NCBI GenBank assembly: GCA_021791845.1
Contig: JAJYVT010000001.1
Location: 1 to 64,000 of the forward strand
Reading direction: 5' to 3'
DNA length: 64,000 nt
Origin: Actinomycetes bacterium
GTDB taxonomy: Bacteria > Actinomycetota > Acidimicrobiia > Acidimicrobiales > RAAP-2
Position 1 is the stretch's first letter; each line of letters begins with the position of its first letter. A model generated the notes under the pieces. It did no database searches. It was given only the letters and a program-made list of their open reading frames with translations, and had not been told where the DNA came from. A program made the translations under genes and the position numbers. Below, one piece after another: positions 54,400-62,428 of the stretch.

Positions 54400-54954
54400 A
54401 TGAGCCGACTGTCCGTCCGAGTCGCGGCGATCGCCGGAGCGGCGTGCCTGACCTGCGCCGGCTCGGTCGCGCTGGCCCCGGGCGCGGGGGCCGTGGCGTC
54501 GCACCATGCCAAGGGCCATGCCAAGGGCACCGTCCACGTGGCCAAGGTCTCGGGCCACAAGGTCCTGGTCACGTCGTCGGGCATGACGCTGTACGTGTTC
54601 GGCAAGGACCACCACAAGGCACCCACCTGCACGGCCTCCTGCGCCGCCGTCTGGCGGCCGCTCGTCGTGCGCACCAAGCCGATCGCCGGCCCGGGGGTGA
54701 AGAAGGGCATGCTCGGGACGGTGCGGACCAAGAACGGCAAGCGCCAGGTGACCTACGACCACTGGCCGCTCTACACCTTCGCCGAGGACACGTCTCCGGG
54801 CCAGCACCATGGCCAGGGACTCGTGTCCTTCGGCGGGAAGTGGTCCACCATCGGGGCCACCGGGAAGTCCCTGATCTCGGTGACGTCCTCCTCGAAGCAC
54901 TCGTCGTCGGGCGGGTCGGGCAGCTCGGGCGGCGGGTCGGGAGCCAGTTGGTAG
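54400..54954 (+). CDS. Secreted YX4D-repeat protein (Lipoprotein_15-like)
   Basis: The 184-residue protein has a signal peptide (VRVAAIAGAACLTCAGSVAL, ending near AGAVA at about 32) and two copies of the secreted-repeat motif: TLYVFGKDHHKAPTCTASCAAVWRPL (about 62-88) and PLYTFAEDTSPGQHHGQGLVSFGGKW (about 122-147). This is the YX4D motif of a family with unknown function, often encoded beside ECF sigma genes. The end is a Ser/Gly linker without a membrane anchor. GAGGAGG lies about 5 bp before the ATG. Confidence 0.85.
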   Translation: MSRLSVRVAAIAGAACLTCAGSVALAPGAGAVASHHAKGHAKGTVHVAKVSGHKVLVTSSGMTLYVFGKDHHKAPTCTASCAAVWRPLVVRTKPIAGPGVKKGMLGTVRTKNGKRQVTYDHWPLYTFAEDTSPGQHHGQGLVSFGGKWSTIGATGKSLISVTSSSKHSSSGGSGSSGGGSGASW

Positions 54955-55007
54955 GCGGATTCGGGGCGCCGGCAATCCGTTCGGCGACCAGCGCCGTACC
55001 CTATGGC

Positions 55008-55598
55008 GTGCGCCGTATCGGCCCGCGGGTCGAGGACCTGCCCGACGAGGCCCTCCTCGCCGGCTTCGCCGCCGGCGACCCGGAGCTGGCAGCGGCGTTC
55101 GTGCGCACCTTCCAGTCGAAGGTCTACGGAGTGGCTCGCCGCATCGTCGCCGACGCCGGCACCGCGGAGGACGTGGCGCAGTCGACGTTCGAGCGGGCGT
55201 GGCGCCATGCCCGCACCTACGACCCGCGCCGCGGATCAGTTGGCGCCTGGCTCGGCATCATCGCCCGCAACCTGGCGATCGACGCCGTCCGCGTCCGGCC
55301 GGTGGTCCCGGTGGACGCGACAGCGCTGCTCCGGGCCATGACCGAGGAGGACGGCGGCGCCTCGCGGCCCGAGCGGGCCGCCCTGGAGGCCGAGTCGGTC
55401 ACGACGCTGCGCGCCGCCCTCCGCCAGCTCCCGACCGAGCAGGCGCGGGCCATCGTGCTGGCCGGGATCGCCGGGCTGTCCGCCAACCAGGTCGCCGCCA
55501 ACGAGCGCATCCCGCTCGGCACCGCCAAGACCCGGATCCGCACGGCGATGCTGAAGCTGCGGTCGGGCCTCCACCAGGACGGACCCGACCATGCATGA
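55008..55598 (+). CDS. ECF-family RNA polymerase sigma factor
   Basis: The 196-residue sigma factor has region 2 (AAAFVRTFQSKVYGVARRIVADAGTAEDVAQSTFERAWRHARTYDPRRGSVGAWLGIIARNLAIDAVR) and region 4 (RQLPTEQARAIVLAGIAGLSANQVAANERIPLGTAKTRIRTAMLKLR). It overlaps the anti-sigma gene by 8 bp. The GTG start falls directly after a GTACCCTAT sequence, so the mRNA may be leaderless. It lies 53 bp after the secreted YX4D gene, a likely target or partner. Confidence 0.92.
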   Translation: MRRIGPRVEDLPDEALLAGFAAGDPELAAAFVRTFQSKVYGVARRIVADAGTAEDVAQSTFERAWRHARTYDPRRGSVGAWLGIIARNLAIDAVRVRPVVPVDATALLRAMTEEDGGASRPERAALEAESVTTLRAALRQLPTEQARAIVLAGIAGLSANQVAANERIPLGTAKTRIRTAMLKLRSGLHQDGPDHA

Positions 55599-56250
55599 CC
55601 TGCCGTGCGCCACCTGTCGTGACCTGTGCCCCGAGGTGGCACTGGGAGCGGCGAGCGCCGAGGACCGGGCGGACGTCCTCGCCCACGTCGAGCGGTGTGC
55701 CGGGTGCGCCGCCTTGCTGCGGTCGATGACCGACGTGGGCGACGGCCTCGCCGCGTTGGTCCCGCCCATGGAGCCCCCGCCCGGTTTCGAAGGGCGCGTC
55801 CTCTCGGCCATCCGGGAACGGGGCGGGAGGGCACGGCCGGCGTTCGGCCAGCGCCTGCGATCCCGGCCCCTGACGGTCGCGGCGGCCGTGGCGGCAGCGG
55901 TCGCGCTGGCCGCCGGGGGGTGGCTCGTGGGGGAGACGACGTCGGCACCCTCGTCCGCGGCGGTGACGTCGGCTCTGGTGTCCCGGCAGGGAACCGCCGG
56001 GACGGTCGTGCTCGTCTCGGGGGTGCGCCCGTGGATCTCGATGACCTTCCACGTCGGCAGCGCCAGCGGCTCGGTCGAGTGCGAGGTCCAGGACGCCAGC
56101 GGCCGGCTGGTGGCCCTGGGGACCTTCCCGATCGTCCACGGGTACGGGTCCTGGGCAGGGCCGCTGCCGCAGGGCACGACCGTCCGCGGGGCCTGGGTGG
56201 TCACTCCCGACGGGCGGATGCTGGCCTGGTCCGCCATCTCCGGCGGCTGA
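55591..56250 (+). CDS. Membrane anti-sigma factor with zinc-finger motif
   Basis: The 219-residue protein has an N-terminal anti-sigma domain with the zinc motif HVERCAGCAALL (His-x3-Cys-x2-Cys, about 31-38), a cytoplasmic linker, one membrane helix (about 93-115, LTVAAAVAAAVALAAGGWLVG) and an extracytoplasmic beta-rich domain resembling RskA/anti-sigma-K ends. It should hold the upstream ECF factor inactive until a signal arrives. The 8-bp overlap indicates coupled production at equal levels. Confidence 0.9.
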   Translation: MHDLPCATCRDLCPEVALGAASAEDRADVLAHVERCAGCAALLRSMTDVGDGLAALVPPMEPPPGFEGRVLSAIRERGGRARPAFGQRLRSRPLTVAAAVAAAVALAAGGWLVGETTSAPSSAAVTSALVSRQGTAGTVVLVSGVRPWISMTFHVGSASGSVECEVQDASGRLVALGTFPIVHGYGSWAGPLPQGTTVRGAWVVTPDGRMLAWSAISGG

Positions 56251-56325
56251 GGGCGCGACCCGCCGTCACCCGCCAGCGTCAGCCGCCGACCGGCTGCGTC
56301 ACCCCCCGGCGCCGCCTTGGCGCCG

Positions 56326-57012
56326 TCAGCCGCCGGCGTCAGCCGCCGCTGGGGCTTGGCCGCCGCCGACCACGGCGATCAAGGACTTGGGGAGCCCCAG
56401 CACCCGCTCGCTGAGGATCGTCGCGTCGGGGAAGTACCAGGCGAGCTGGGTCCGCGAGAGCAGGTCGATCTCGAGGACCTCGCGGACGGCGTCCCGGACG
56501 TCGGAGGGGAACCCGCTCGGGCGGAGGGGCCATCGCTTGACCAGCGCCGCCCGGATCCCGGGAGGGAGGAACTGGCCGCCGGGCAGCATCCAGTGCGGCT
56601 CCATCGGGAAGTAGCGGTTCGGCGTCTGGACCCACGCCCGAGGCGCCGCCTTCCGGACGGTGTCGGCGAACTGCTGCCGGCGAACGTGGCCGCCCACGTG
56701 CTCGATGGTCGAGTTGGAGACCACGAGGTCGAACCGGGCGGAGCGGACCTCGGCCGGGGGATCGCAGGCGTCCCCGGCGACCGACGTCACCCACGAGAGG
56801 TCCGTCTGCTGGCGGTACTGGTTCAGGAGCACGACCGACGACGGCTTGACCGGCGCCGACCGCCAGTAGTGCTCGGTGCCTCCGAGGTCGAGCACGGACA
56901 TGGCCTCGAGCCCGGGGAAGGTGGTGGCGAGCCGCTCGGCCCGCCGCCGGCGCGCCCACGCACCCAGGGAGACGTCGCTCGACTCGTCGGCCACCAGCCT
57001 TCGAAGTGCCAC
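56326..57012 (-). CDS. SAM-dependent methyltransferase (class I)
   Basis: The 228-residue protein has motif I MSVLDLGGTEHYW (about 39-51), SVAGDACDPP and FDLVVSNSTIEHVGGHVRRQQFADTVRKAAPRAWVQTPNRYFPMEPHW, the second part of the fold. The QTPNRYFP and MEPHWMLPGGQFLP stretches occur in methyltransferases of polysaccharide or envelope pathways, so an envelope substrate is possible but not shown. The GTG has GAGAGG just upstream. The C-terminus is Ala/Gly-rich and comes from GTCAGCCGCC repeats. Confidence 0.85.
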   Translation of the reverse strand: MALRRLVADESSDVSLGAWARRRRAERLATTFPGLEAMSVLDLGGTEHYWRSAPVKPSSVVLLNQYRQQTDLSWVTSVAGDACDPPAEVRSARFDLVVSNSTIEHVGGHVRRQQFADTVRKAAPRAWVQTPNRYFPMEPHWMLPGGQFLPPGIRAALVKRWPLRPSGFPSDVRDAVREVLEIDLLSRTQLAWYFPDATILSERVLGLPKSLIAVVGGGQAPAAADAGG

Positions 57013-57148
57013 GGCTCCTCTCTGCGACCCGTTCGGCCCCCGTCCCGGGGGCTCCAATGCCCGATGGAGGCAACAGCGTAGGGCGACCGGCGCGCGCCGC
57101 GGGGACAGCCGGGCGTGAGGGCCGGGGCGACCGGGTACCGCCCACCGG

Positions 57149-58147
57149 GTGATCGCGACCATCGGCCTCTCGCTCGGCGCGGCTCTCTTCCTGGCCGTGG
57201 GCTTCGTCGTCCAGCAGCACGCCGCCGCCGAGGAGCCGGCGAGCGAGCGGCTCAGCTTCCGCTTGCTGGTCAAGCTGGTGCAGCGGCCCCTGTGGCTCGG
57301 CGGCGTCGCGGCACAGGCGGCGGGCCAGGTGCTCGGGGCGGCGGCACTGGGGTCGGGGCCGCTCGGCCTCGTCGAGCCGGTGATGGCCACCAACCTCCTG
57401 TTCGCCCTGCCGCTGGCGTCGGCGTGGAACCGCAGGCGCTTCGGCGCCCGGGAGTGGCTGGGGGCGGCGGCCCTCATCGCCGGATTGGCCGTGTTCATCG
57501 GCGTCGGCGATCCGCACGGGGGGACGACGGCGCACCTGCCGTGGCCGAACTGGGTCCTCTCGGGCGGCGTCATCGTGGTGCTCGTGGCAGGCGTCGTCGC
57601 CGTCGGCCGCCGCCGCCCGGCCACGCAGCAGGCGACGATCCTGGCTGCCGGGGCAGGGATGCTGTACGGCCTCCAGGATGCGCTGACCCAGCGGACCATG
57701 GCCGTCCTCGGGCACGGGTTCGTCGCGGTGGTGGTCAGCTGGCCGGCGTTCGCGCTGGTGGCGGTGGCGATCATCGGGATGCTGCTGGCGCAGTCGGCGT
57801 TCGAGGCCGCCCCGCTGTCGGCGTCGTTGCCGGCCATCACCGCGGTCGAGCCGATCACCGGGATCGCCTTCGGCATCGGCGTGTACCGCGAGTACCTGGA
57901 CCTCACGGGCTGGGCCCTCGGCGTCGAGCTCGTCGGCCTCGCGGTGGCGATCCTCGGCGTCTATCTGGTGGCGGCCTCCCCGCTCGTGACCGGGGCGGCG
58001 GCGACCCCCTCCTCCGCCGGTCGCCGGTCGGCCGGGCGGACCGGGCGGCCCGGGCGGCCCGGGGGGGCCGGGGGGGCCGGCACCGGTCTTCAGGCGTCGC
58101 CGGCGACCGCCCGCTCCCCCGGCCCCGAGCGCGCCGGCGAGGGGTAG
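57149..58147 (+). CDS. DMT-superfamily membrane transporter
   Basis: The 332-residue protein has about nine membrane segments (ATIGLSLGAALFLAVGFVVQQ; VLGAAALGSGPLGLVEPVMATNLLFALPLASAW; FAVVVVSWPAF-type helices; SASLPAITAVEPITGIAFGIGVYREY). The order and the VEPVMATNLLFALPL / AVEPITGIAFG pair fit the DMT/NIPA-like group rather than classical EamA. The last 60 residues are a low-complexity Gly/Arg/Pro tail from GC-rich repeats (58035-58085). Substrate unknown. Confidence 0.78.
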   Translation: MIATIGLSLGAALFLAVGFVVQQHAAAEEPASERLSFRLLVKLVQRPLWLGGVAAQAAGQVLGAAALGSGPLGLVEPVMATNLLFALPLASAWNRRRFGAREWLGAAALIAGLAVFIGVGDPHGGTTAHLPWPNWVLSGGVIVVLVAGVVAVGRRRPATQQATILAAGAGMLYGLQDALTQRTMAVLGHGFVAVVVSWPAFALVAVAIIGMLLAQSAFEAAPLSASLPAITAVEPITGIAFGIGVYREYLDLTGWALGVELVGLAVAILGVYLVAASPLVTGAAATPSSAGRRSAGRTGRPGRPGGAGGAGTGLQASPATARSPGPERAGEG

Positions 58148-58160
58148 CGCACGGCGGCGG

Positions 58161-58649
58161 TCAGAGCTTGTAGCCGAGCTCCCGCAGGAGGTGCTTGCGG
58201 TCCGCCTCGTCGGCGTCGGTCTCGATGCCCGCGGGCGGCAGGCCGTCGACCACCCCGATGACCGCCCGGCCCAGGTCCGTCTCGGCGACGAGCACCTCGA
58301 GGGGATTGGCGGTGGCGGCGAACACCGTGCACACCTCGGGGACCTGCTTGACGGCCCCGAGGACCGCGATCGGGAAGCCGCCGCGCAGGTAGGCGACGAA
58401 CACATGGCCGGCCCCGATCGCCTCGGCGTTGCGCGTGGCCAGGGCGACCAGGTCGGGGTCGTTGCCGGAGCGGCGGATGAGGCACTTGCCGGACGCCTCG
58501 CAGAACGAGACGCCGAAGCGGAGCTGGGGCCCGGCCCCGGCCAGCGCCTCGTGGAGGTCCTCGACGGTCTTGATGAAGTGGGCCTGGCCGACGATGACGT
58601 TCACGCCATCGGGCATCTCCAGGGGTACGGCGCTCAGTTGGATGTCCAC
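58161..58649 (-). CDS. Adenosine-specific kinase family protein
   Basis: The 162-residue protein matches the adenosine-specific kinase family (PF04008): NVIVGQAHFIKTVEDLHEALAGAGPQLRFGVSFCEASGKCLIRRSGNDPDLVALATRNAEAIGAGH, then VAYLRGGFPIAVLGAVKQVPEVCTVFAATANPLEVLVAETDLGRAVIGVVDG. The family name rests on an archaeal structure, and its true role in bacteria is unsettled. GGAG lies 8 bp before the GTG. The start lies inside the end of the ACP gene (16-bp overlap), so the two are co-translated. Confidence 0.88.
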   Translation of the reverse strand: MDIQLSAVPLEMPDGVNVIVGQAHFIKTVEDLHEALAGAGPQLRFGVSFCEASGKCLIRRSGNDPDLVALATRNAEAIGAGHVFVAYLRGGFPIAVLGAVKQVPEVCTVFAATANPLEVLVAETDLGRAVIGVVDGLPPAGIETDADEADRKHLLRELGYKL

Positions 58650-58984
58650 GTGGTCGCTCCTTTGCCCGTCGTCGAGTGGGTCGGGTCCGTCGCGCGGGCC
58701 GCGTCCGCGGGCGGCGCCGGGTCCCGTGCGTCCGTTGCGCCGGCCGCGTGCCGGTGCAGGTAGCTGGCGCACCCCTCCAGGGTGGCGAGCTGTGGGTAGT
58801 CGCGCTCGGGGATCTCCACGCCCGTGCGCTCGTGGAGCCGCACCACGAAGTGGAGGAAGTCGAGGGAGTCCAGGTCGAGGGCTTCCTGGAGCGTCTGGTC
58901 CGGTCCCACGGCATCGGGGTCCCGGTGCGGCGCCACCTCCTGGAGCACCCGCCGGGCGACGGCGCGCGCCTCGTCGCGGCGCAT
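58634..58984 (-). CDS. Acyl carrier protein
   Basis: A 116-residue carrier protein. The core LQEALDLDSLDFLHFVVRLHERTGVEIPERDYPQLATLEGCASYL (about 35-80) contains the phosphopantetheine-attachment serine in LDSLDF. A Pro/Ala/Thr-rich tail of about 35 residues follows the core and overlaps the kinase-like gene. It is not next to fab genes, so it is probably a specialised carrier. ATG chosen; a GTG 45 bp upstream only adds a Pro-rich stretch. Confidence 0.86.
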   Translation of the reverse strand: MRRDEARAVARRVLQEVAPHRDPDAVGPDQTLQEALDLDSLDFLHFVVRLHERTGVEIPERDYPQLATLEGCASYLHRHAAGATDARDPAPPADAARATDPTHSTTGKGATTWTSN

Positions 58985-59161
58985 GGGGCCCGGCCGCGAG
59001 GACGGCACCGGTCGAGGACCTTGCGGCACGGCATCAGCCTGGGCCCGGGCGCCTGGTCGCCCCCAGGGCCGAACGTCCTGTTCGGCCGGGTGCCCGGGCC
59101 CGCCGCCGGCCTGGGCGGCGGGCGTCGGACCCGCCGCCGGGTGCCCGGGCCCGCCGAGGGT

Positions 59162-60184
59162 TCAGCGCTGGCGCGACCGGTACTCGTCGGCGACGGACCG
59201 CAGGCGCCGGTGCGTCGCCTCGAACACGTCGCGTTCGGGGAGCCACCGCTTGGCGAGCTTGGCGACCGACGTGTAGTTGGTGTCCACGACGTTGGCGATC
59301 GGCGCCTCGACCGCCTGGCTCACGAGTTGGTAGGCGTCGAGCACGTCGAGTCCGAAGTCCTGGTTGAGCCACCCGACCATGTCCGCCTGCGCGATGCGGA
59401 AGGCGTCCTCGAGCGGGCGTGCGGAGCCGGTGGTCATGAGGTGGGTGTCGCTCTCGATCCTCGGCCACGGACAGGGCGCGCCCTTCACGAGGTCGACGGC
59501 GATGACCGTGTCCATCGCGCACTCGACGGCGACGCCGCAGGTCTCGCCCTCGCCCTGGCGGGCGTGCCCGTCACCCAGCGAGAGCAGGGCGCCTGGGACG
59601 TTGACGCCCAGGTAGCAGGTCACGCCCGCCCGCAGCTCGGGCGTGTCCATGTTGCCGCCGAAGGCGTCGGGGACGAGGGCGCTGCGCACCTCGAGGTTGG
59701 CCGGCGCGACGCCGAGCGTGCCGTGCATCGGGTCCATCGGCAGGTCGACCGCCCAGGAGCCGTTGCGCGCCTCGAACCGGCAGGTGCGGTTGGCCCGGTC
59801 GAGCCGCCACATCCAGACGACCTCGGGCAGGGGCTCGTGGAGGAGCGCCGTCGTGTGCGTGGCGGTCAGCGCCCCGAAGAGGGGCACCGTGGTGGACGCC
59901 GCCCAGTCCCGGGCCGGCTCGATCGAGACGAAGTGGACCGCCACCGTGTCACCGGGCTCGGCGCCCTCCACGTAGAACGGGCCGGTCTGGGGGTTGAGGA
60001 AGGGGAACTCGCACACCTCGCTCACCAGGTCGCGCTCGGAGCGGACGCGCCCGGCAAAGCAGTCCTCGGTCCACACCTCGAGCACGGTCCCGGGCCGGAC
60101 GCGCCGGACCGGGGCCACCCCGCCGAACGTCCAGGCGTACTCGCCGGGCTCGGGCCGGTACTCGAGGATCTCGACCTCGCTCAT
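59162..60184 (-). CDS. Acetamidase/formamidase family protein
   Basis: The family hydrolyses formamide or acetamide to the acid and ammonia. The 340-residue protein has EDCFAGRVRSERDL, FLNPQTGPFYVEGAEPGDTVAVHF, MHGTLGVAPANLEVRSALVPDAFGGNMDTPELRAGVTCYLGVNVPGALLSLGDGHARQGEGETCGVAVEC, which is the FmdA/AmdA core. The substrate is uncertain. It lies 177 bp upstream of the ACP gene on the same strand, with no other recognised amide-metabolism gene near. Confidence 0.92.
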   Translation of the reverse strand: MSEVEILEYRPEPGEYAWTFGGVAPVRRVRPGTVLEVWTEDCFAGRVRSERDLVSEVCEFPFLNPQTGPFYVEGAEPGDTVAVHFVSIEPARDWAASTTVPLFGALTATHTTALLHEPLPEVVWMWRLDRANRTCRFEARNGSWAVDLPMDPMHGTLGVAPANLEVRSALVPDAFGGNMDTPELRAGVTCYLGVNVPGALLSLGDGHARQGEGETCGVAVECAMDTVIAVDLVKGAPCPWPRIESDTHLMTTGSARPLEDAFRIAQADMVGWLNQDFGLDVLDAYQLVSQAVEAPIANVVDTNYTSVAKLAKRWLPERDVFEATHRRLRSVADEYRSRQR

Positions 60185-60477
60185 GCCGGCACCCGTGCCC
60201 GTGCGCCGGCGGCGGACCACCCAAGAACCGCGACCACCGTCTCGGACATTCGGCGCACCCCGTTTCTCCCTGAGCGGCGCACGTTCTACCACGCACCCTC
60301 GGGCACCGCCGGGAGGCCGCCGGCGCTCGGCGACCGCTGCAGTCCCCGTTCCTCCGGTAGCCTGCCCCGGTCCGGTCGCCGTGCTGGGAGTGCGGCTGCC
60401 TCGTGGGGGAACGGGCTCGGCGGAGGTGGAGCGTCCCCGGCTGCGCCGTCGTCGAAGCGCCGTCGGGCCTACCCGGA

Positions 60478-61134
60478 ATGGGAGTGCGAGTGGAACACCT
60501 CGTCGTCAGCCAGATCACCCGCCACGGCTACCTGGCCGTGTTCGTGCTCATGGTGCTCGAGTCGGCCTGCATCCCGATCCCGAGCGAGGCCGTGATGCTG
60601 CTGGGCGGTGCCCTGGCCGCCGGGATCACCGTGGCCGGGGTCCACTCCCACCTCAACGTGGTGGCGGTGGCGCTGGTGGGCACGGCGGCCAACGTGGTCG
60701 GCGCGCTCATCGCCTACGCCGTCGGCCGGGCGGGCGGGCGGCCCCTGGTCGAGCGGTGGGGCCGCTACGTCCTCATCCGCCGCCACGACCTGGACCGGGC
60801 CGAGCGGTTCTTCGCCCGACACGGGCGCCCGGCGGTCCTCATCGGGCGAGTGCTGCCGGTGGTGCGGACCTTCATCAGCCTGCCCGCCGGGATCGCCGAG
60901 ATGCCCGTCGGCCAGTTCACGGCGCTGACCGCCGTCGGCAGCCTCCCGTGGACGTTCGCGCTGGCGTTCGCCGGCTACGCGGTGGCCGGCAACTGGCAGT
61001 CCGTGTCATCCGCCTTCACCCCCGTCTCCATCGCCTTCGGCGTCCTCATCGTGGCGGCGATCGCCTGGTGGGCCGTCCGGCGGGCGCGTGGTGGCGGCGC
61101 CGGGTCCGGCGTCGTGCCCGGCGAGGGGAACTGA
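60478..61134 (+). CDS. DedA family membrane protein
   Basis: The 218-residue protein has the DedA/SNARE-associated signature: ESACIPIPSEAVMLLGGALAAG near 25-46, ANVVGALIAYAVGRAGGRPLVERWGRYVLI with the G-Y/R core, FFARHGRPAVLIGRVLPVVRTFISLPAGIAEM and FTALTAVGSLPWTFALAFAGYAVAGNW. DedA proteins help recycle undecaprenyl phosphate and keep the proton gradient. The ATG was chosen; GTGs two and four codons later are possible. Confidence 0.92.
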   Translation: MGVRVEHLVVSQITRHGYLAVFVLMVLESACIPIPSEAVMLLGGALAAGITVAGVHSHLNVVAVALVGTAANVVGALIAYAVGRAGGRPLVERWGRYVLIRRHDLDRAERFFARHGRPAVLIGRVLPVVRTFISLPAGIAEMPVGQFTALTAVGSLPWTFALAFAGYAVAGNWQSVSSAFTPVSIAFGVLIVAAIAWWAVRRARGGGAGSGVVPGEGN

Positions 61135-61167
61135 CCGGGCCCGAGCCCGCCGCCGGCGGCGGCCGGG

Positions 61168-61791
61168 CTACTCCAGCGGCCCGGGGTAGGCGGCCTCGGC
61201 CTTGTCCGCCAGCTTGTTCGTCGAGCGCCGCACGGCGAGGAGCACGCCCACGATGACGACGACCGCCAGCACCCCGAGCACGATGTCGATCTTGCCCGAG
61301 AGGTGCTGGAGGGTCGCCCCCGCCTGGTACGAGGCGAAGGTGTAGATCCCCGCCCAGAGGATGCCCCCGGCGGCGTTGGCGGGGAGGAAGCGCCGCCAGA
61401 GCATGCGGCTCGTGCCGGCGAGGAAGGCGGCGTAGGTCCGCAGGACCGAGACGAACCGGCCGAAGAAGACGACCTTCGTCCCGTGGCGGTCGAAGATGTA
61501 GCGGCCGACCTTCAGCTTGCGCTCGTCCAGGCGCACCTTGGAGCCGTACCTGCGGGCCAGGCGGTACCCGCCCTTGTCCCCGATCCAGAAGCCGACGTTG
61601 TCGCCGGCGATGGCGGCGACCGAGGCGACGGCGAAGATGATCCAGGGGTTGAGGTGGTGGGTCTGTCCCGCGTAGGCGCCGGCCACCACGAGCGCCGTCT
61701 CACCCGGCAGGGGGACGCCCAGGCTCTCGGCCGCCACGAGCAGGAACACCGCCCAGTAGCCGAGGGTCGAGACCAGGTGGTCGACGTTCAC
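61168..61791 (-). CDS. DedA family membrane protein (second type)
   Basis: This 207-residue protein belongs to another branch of DedA: ESLGVPLPGETALVVAGAYAGQ near 22-43, AIAGDNVGFWIGDKGGYRLARRYGSKVRL, YIFDRHGTKVVFFGRFVSVLRTYAAFLAGTSRMLWRRFLPANAAGGILWAGIYTFASYQAG. It converges on the first DedA gene across 33 bp. Both contain the essential acidic and Arg residues. Together they suggest lipid-carrier recycling in an active envelope. Confidence 0.92.
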   Translation of the reverse strand: MNVDHLVSTLGYWAVFLLVAAESLGVPLPGETALVVAGAYAGQTHHLNPWIIFAVASVAAIAGDNVGFWIGDKGGYRLARRYGSKVRLDERKLKVGRYIFDRHGTKVVFFGRFVSVLRTYAAFLAGTSRMLWRRFLPANAAGGILWAGIYTFASYQAGATLQHLSGKIDIVLGVLAVVVIVGVLLAVRRSTNKLADKAEAAYPGPLE

Positions 61792-61807
61792 GGAGTGCCC
61801 GCGCCGG

Positions 61808-62335
61808 TCACCGGAGCTCGCGGGCCCCGTAGACCCGCTCGGCGAAGTCCTCCAGCAGCTGGACGCAGTCCTTCAGCCGCTGCTCGCCGTTGGTGGCCGA
61901 GCCGGCCACGAACAGGTCCTTCGCCCGCAGGTCCCGGTACCAGCGCCGGAGCCGGTCGACGTGCTGCTGGTGCTCTCCGAGCTCCGCCAGCGTGCGGGGC
62001 CCGGCCTCGTTCGCACGACGCAGCTCGGTCCGGGCACGCTCGCACTCGGCGCAGAACTCGACCCACTCGGCCTCGCGCTCGGCGGTGTAGAGCGCCTCCA
62101 GCGTCGCCAGGGTCTCCTCCCCCGCCCCCACCTCGAAGCAGAGGGCCTGGCCGCCCGACCGGCGCACCAGCGCCGTCGCCCGCTCGAGGCCGTGGTCGAA
62201 GCGGTCGCCCACCGGGACCGCCCAGGTCGCCGACTGCAGGGCCACGGCCCCCACCCGGCGGAGCTCCCGCCACACGGCCACCCGGTGGCGCGACTGGTCT
62301 CCGGCCAGACGATAGGTGAGGACCCGCCACTGCAT
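61808..62335 (-). CDS. ChrB-N-like protein
   Basis: The 175-residue protein starts MQWRVLTYRLAGDQSRHRVAVWRELRRVGAVALQSATWAVP, the pattern of the ChrB N-terminal domain from chromate-resistance regulators (S-x-x-R-V-x-x-W-R-x-L-x-x-x-G). The rest is helical (EWVEFCAECERARTELRR, RLRRWYRDLRAKDLF). The C-terminal ChrB part and a chrA pump gene are absent. Many actinobacteria carry this stand-alone form with unknown role. A TAGCAT box about 15 bp upstream suggests a very short leader. Confidence 0.8.
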   Translation of the reverse strand: MQWRVLTYRLAGDQSRHRVAVWRELRRVGAVALQSATWAVPVGDRFDHGLERATALVRRSGGQALCFEVGAGEETLATLEALYTAEREAEWVEFCAECERARTELRRANEAGPRTLAELGEHQQHVDRLRRWYRDLRAKDLFVAGSATNGEQRLKDCVQLLEDFAERVYGARELR

Positions 62336-62428
62336 GTAACCAATGCTACAGGTTCGATCCGTGATCTGAGCTACGGTATCTGCCGACGTCCGTTCGCGCT
62401 CTGGTCACGTCCGTCACGGAGAAGCCCC

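Noticed and set aside
62340-62380. GGTTCGATCC resembling a tRNA T-loop
   Set aside because: Flanking bases do not pair to a T stem and no acceptor, D or anticodon arm is present; it lies in the promoter region of the ChrB-like gene.
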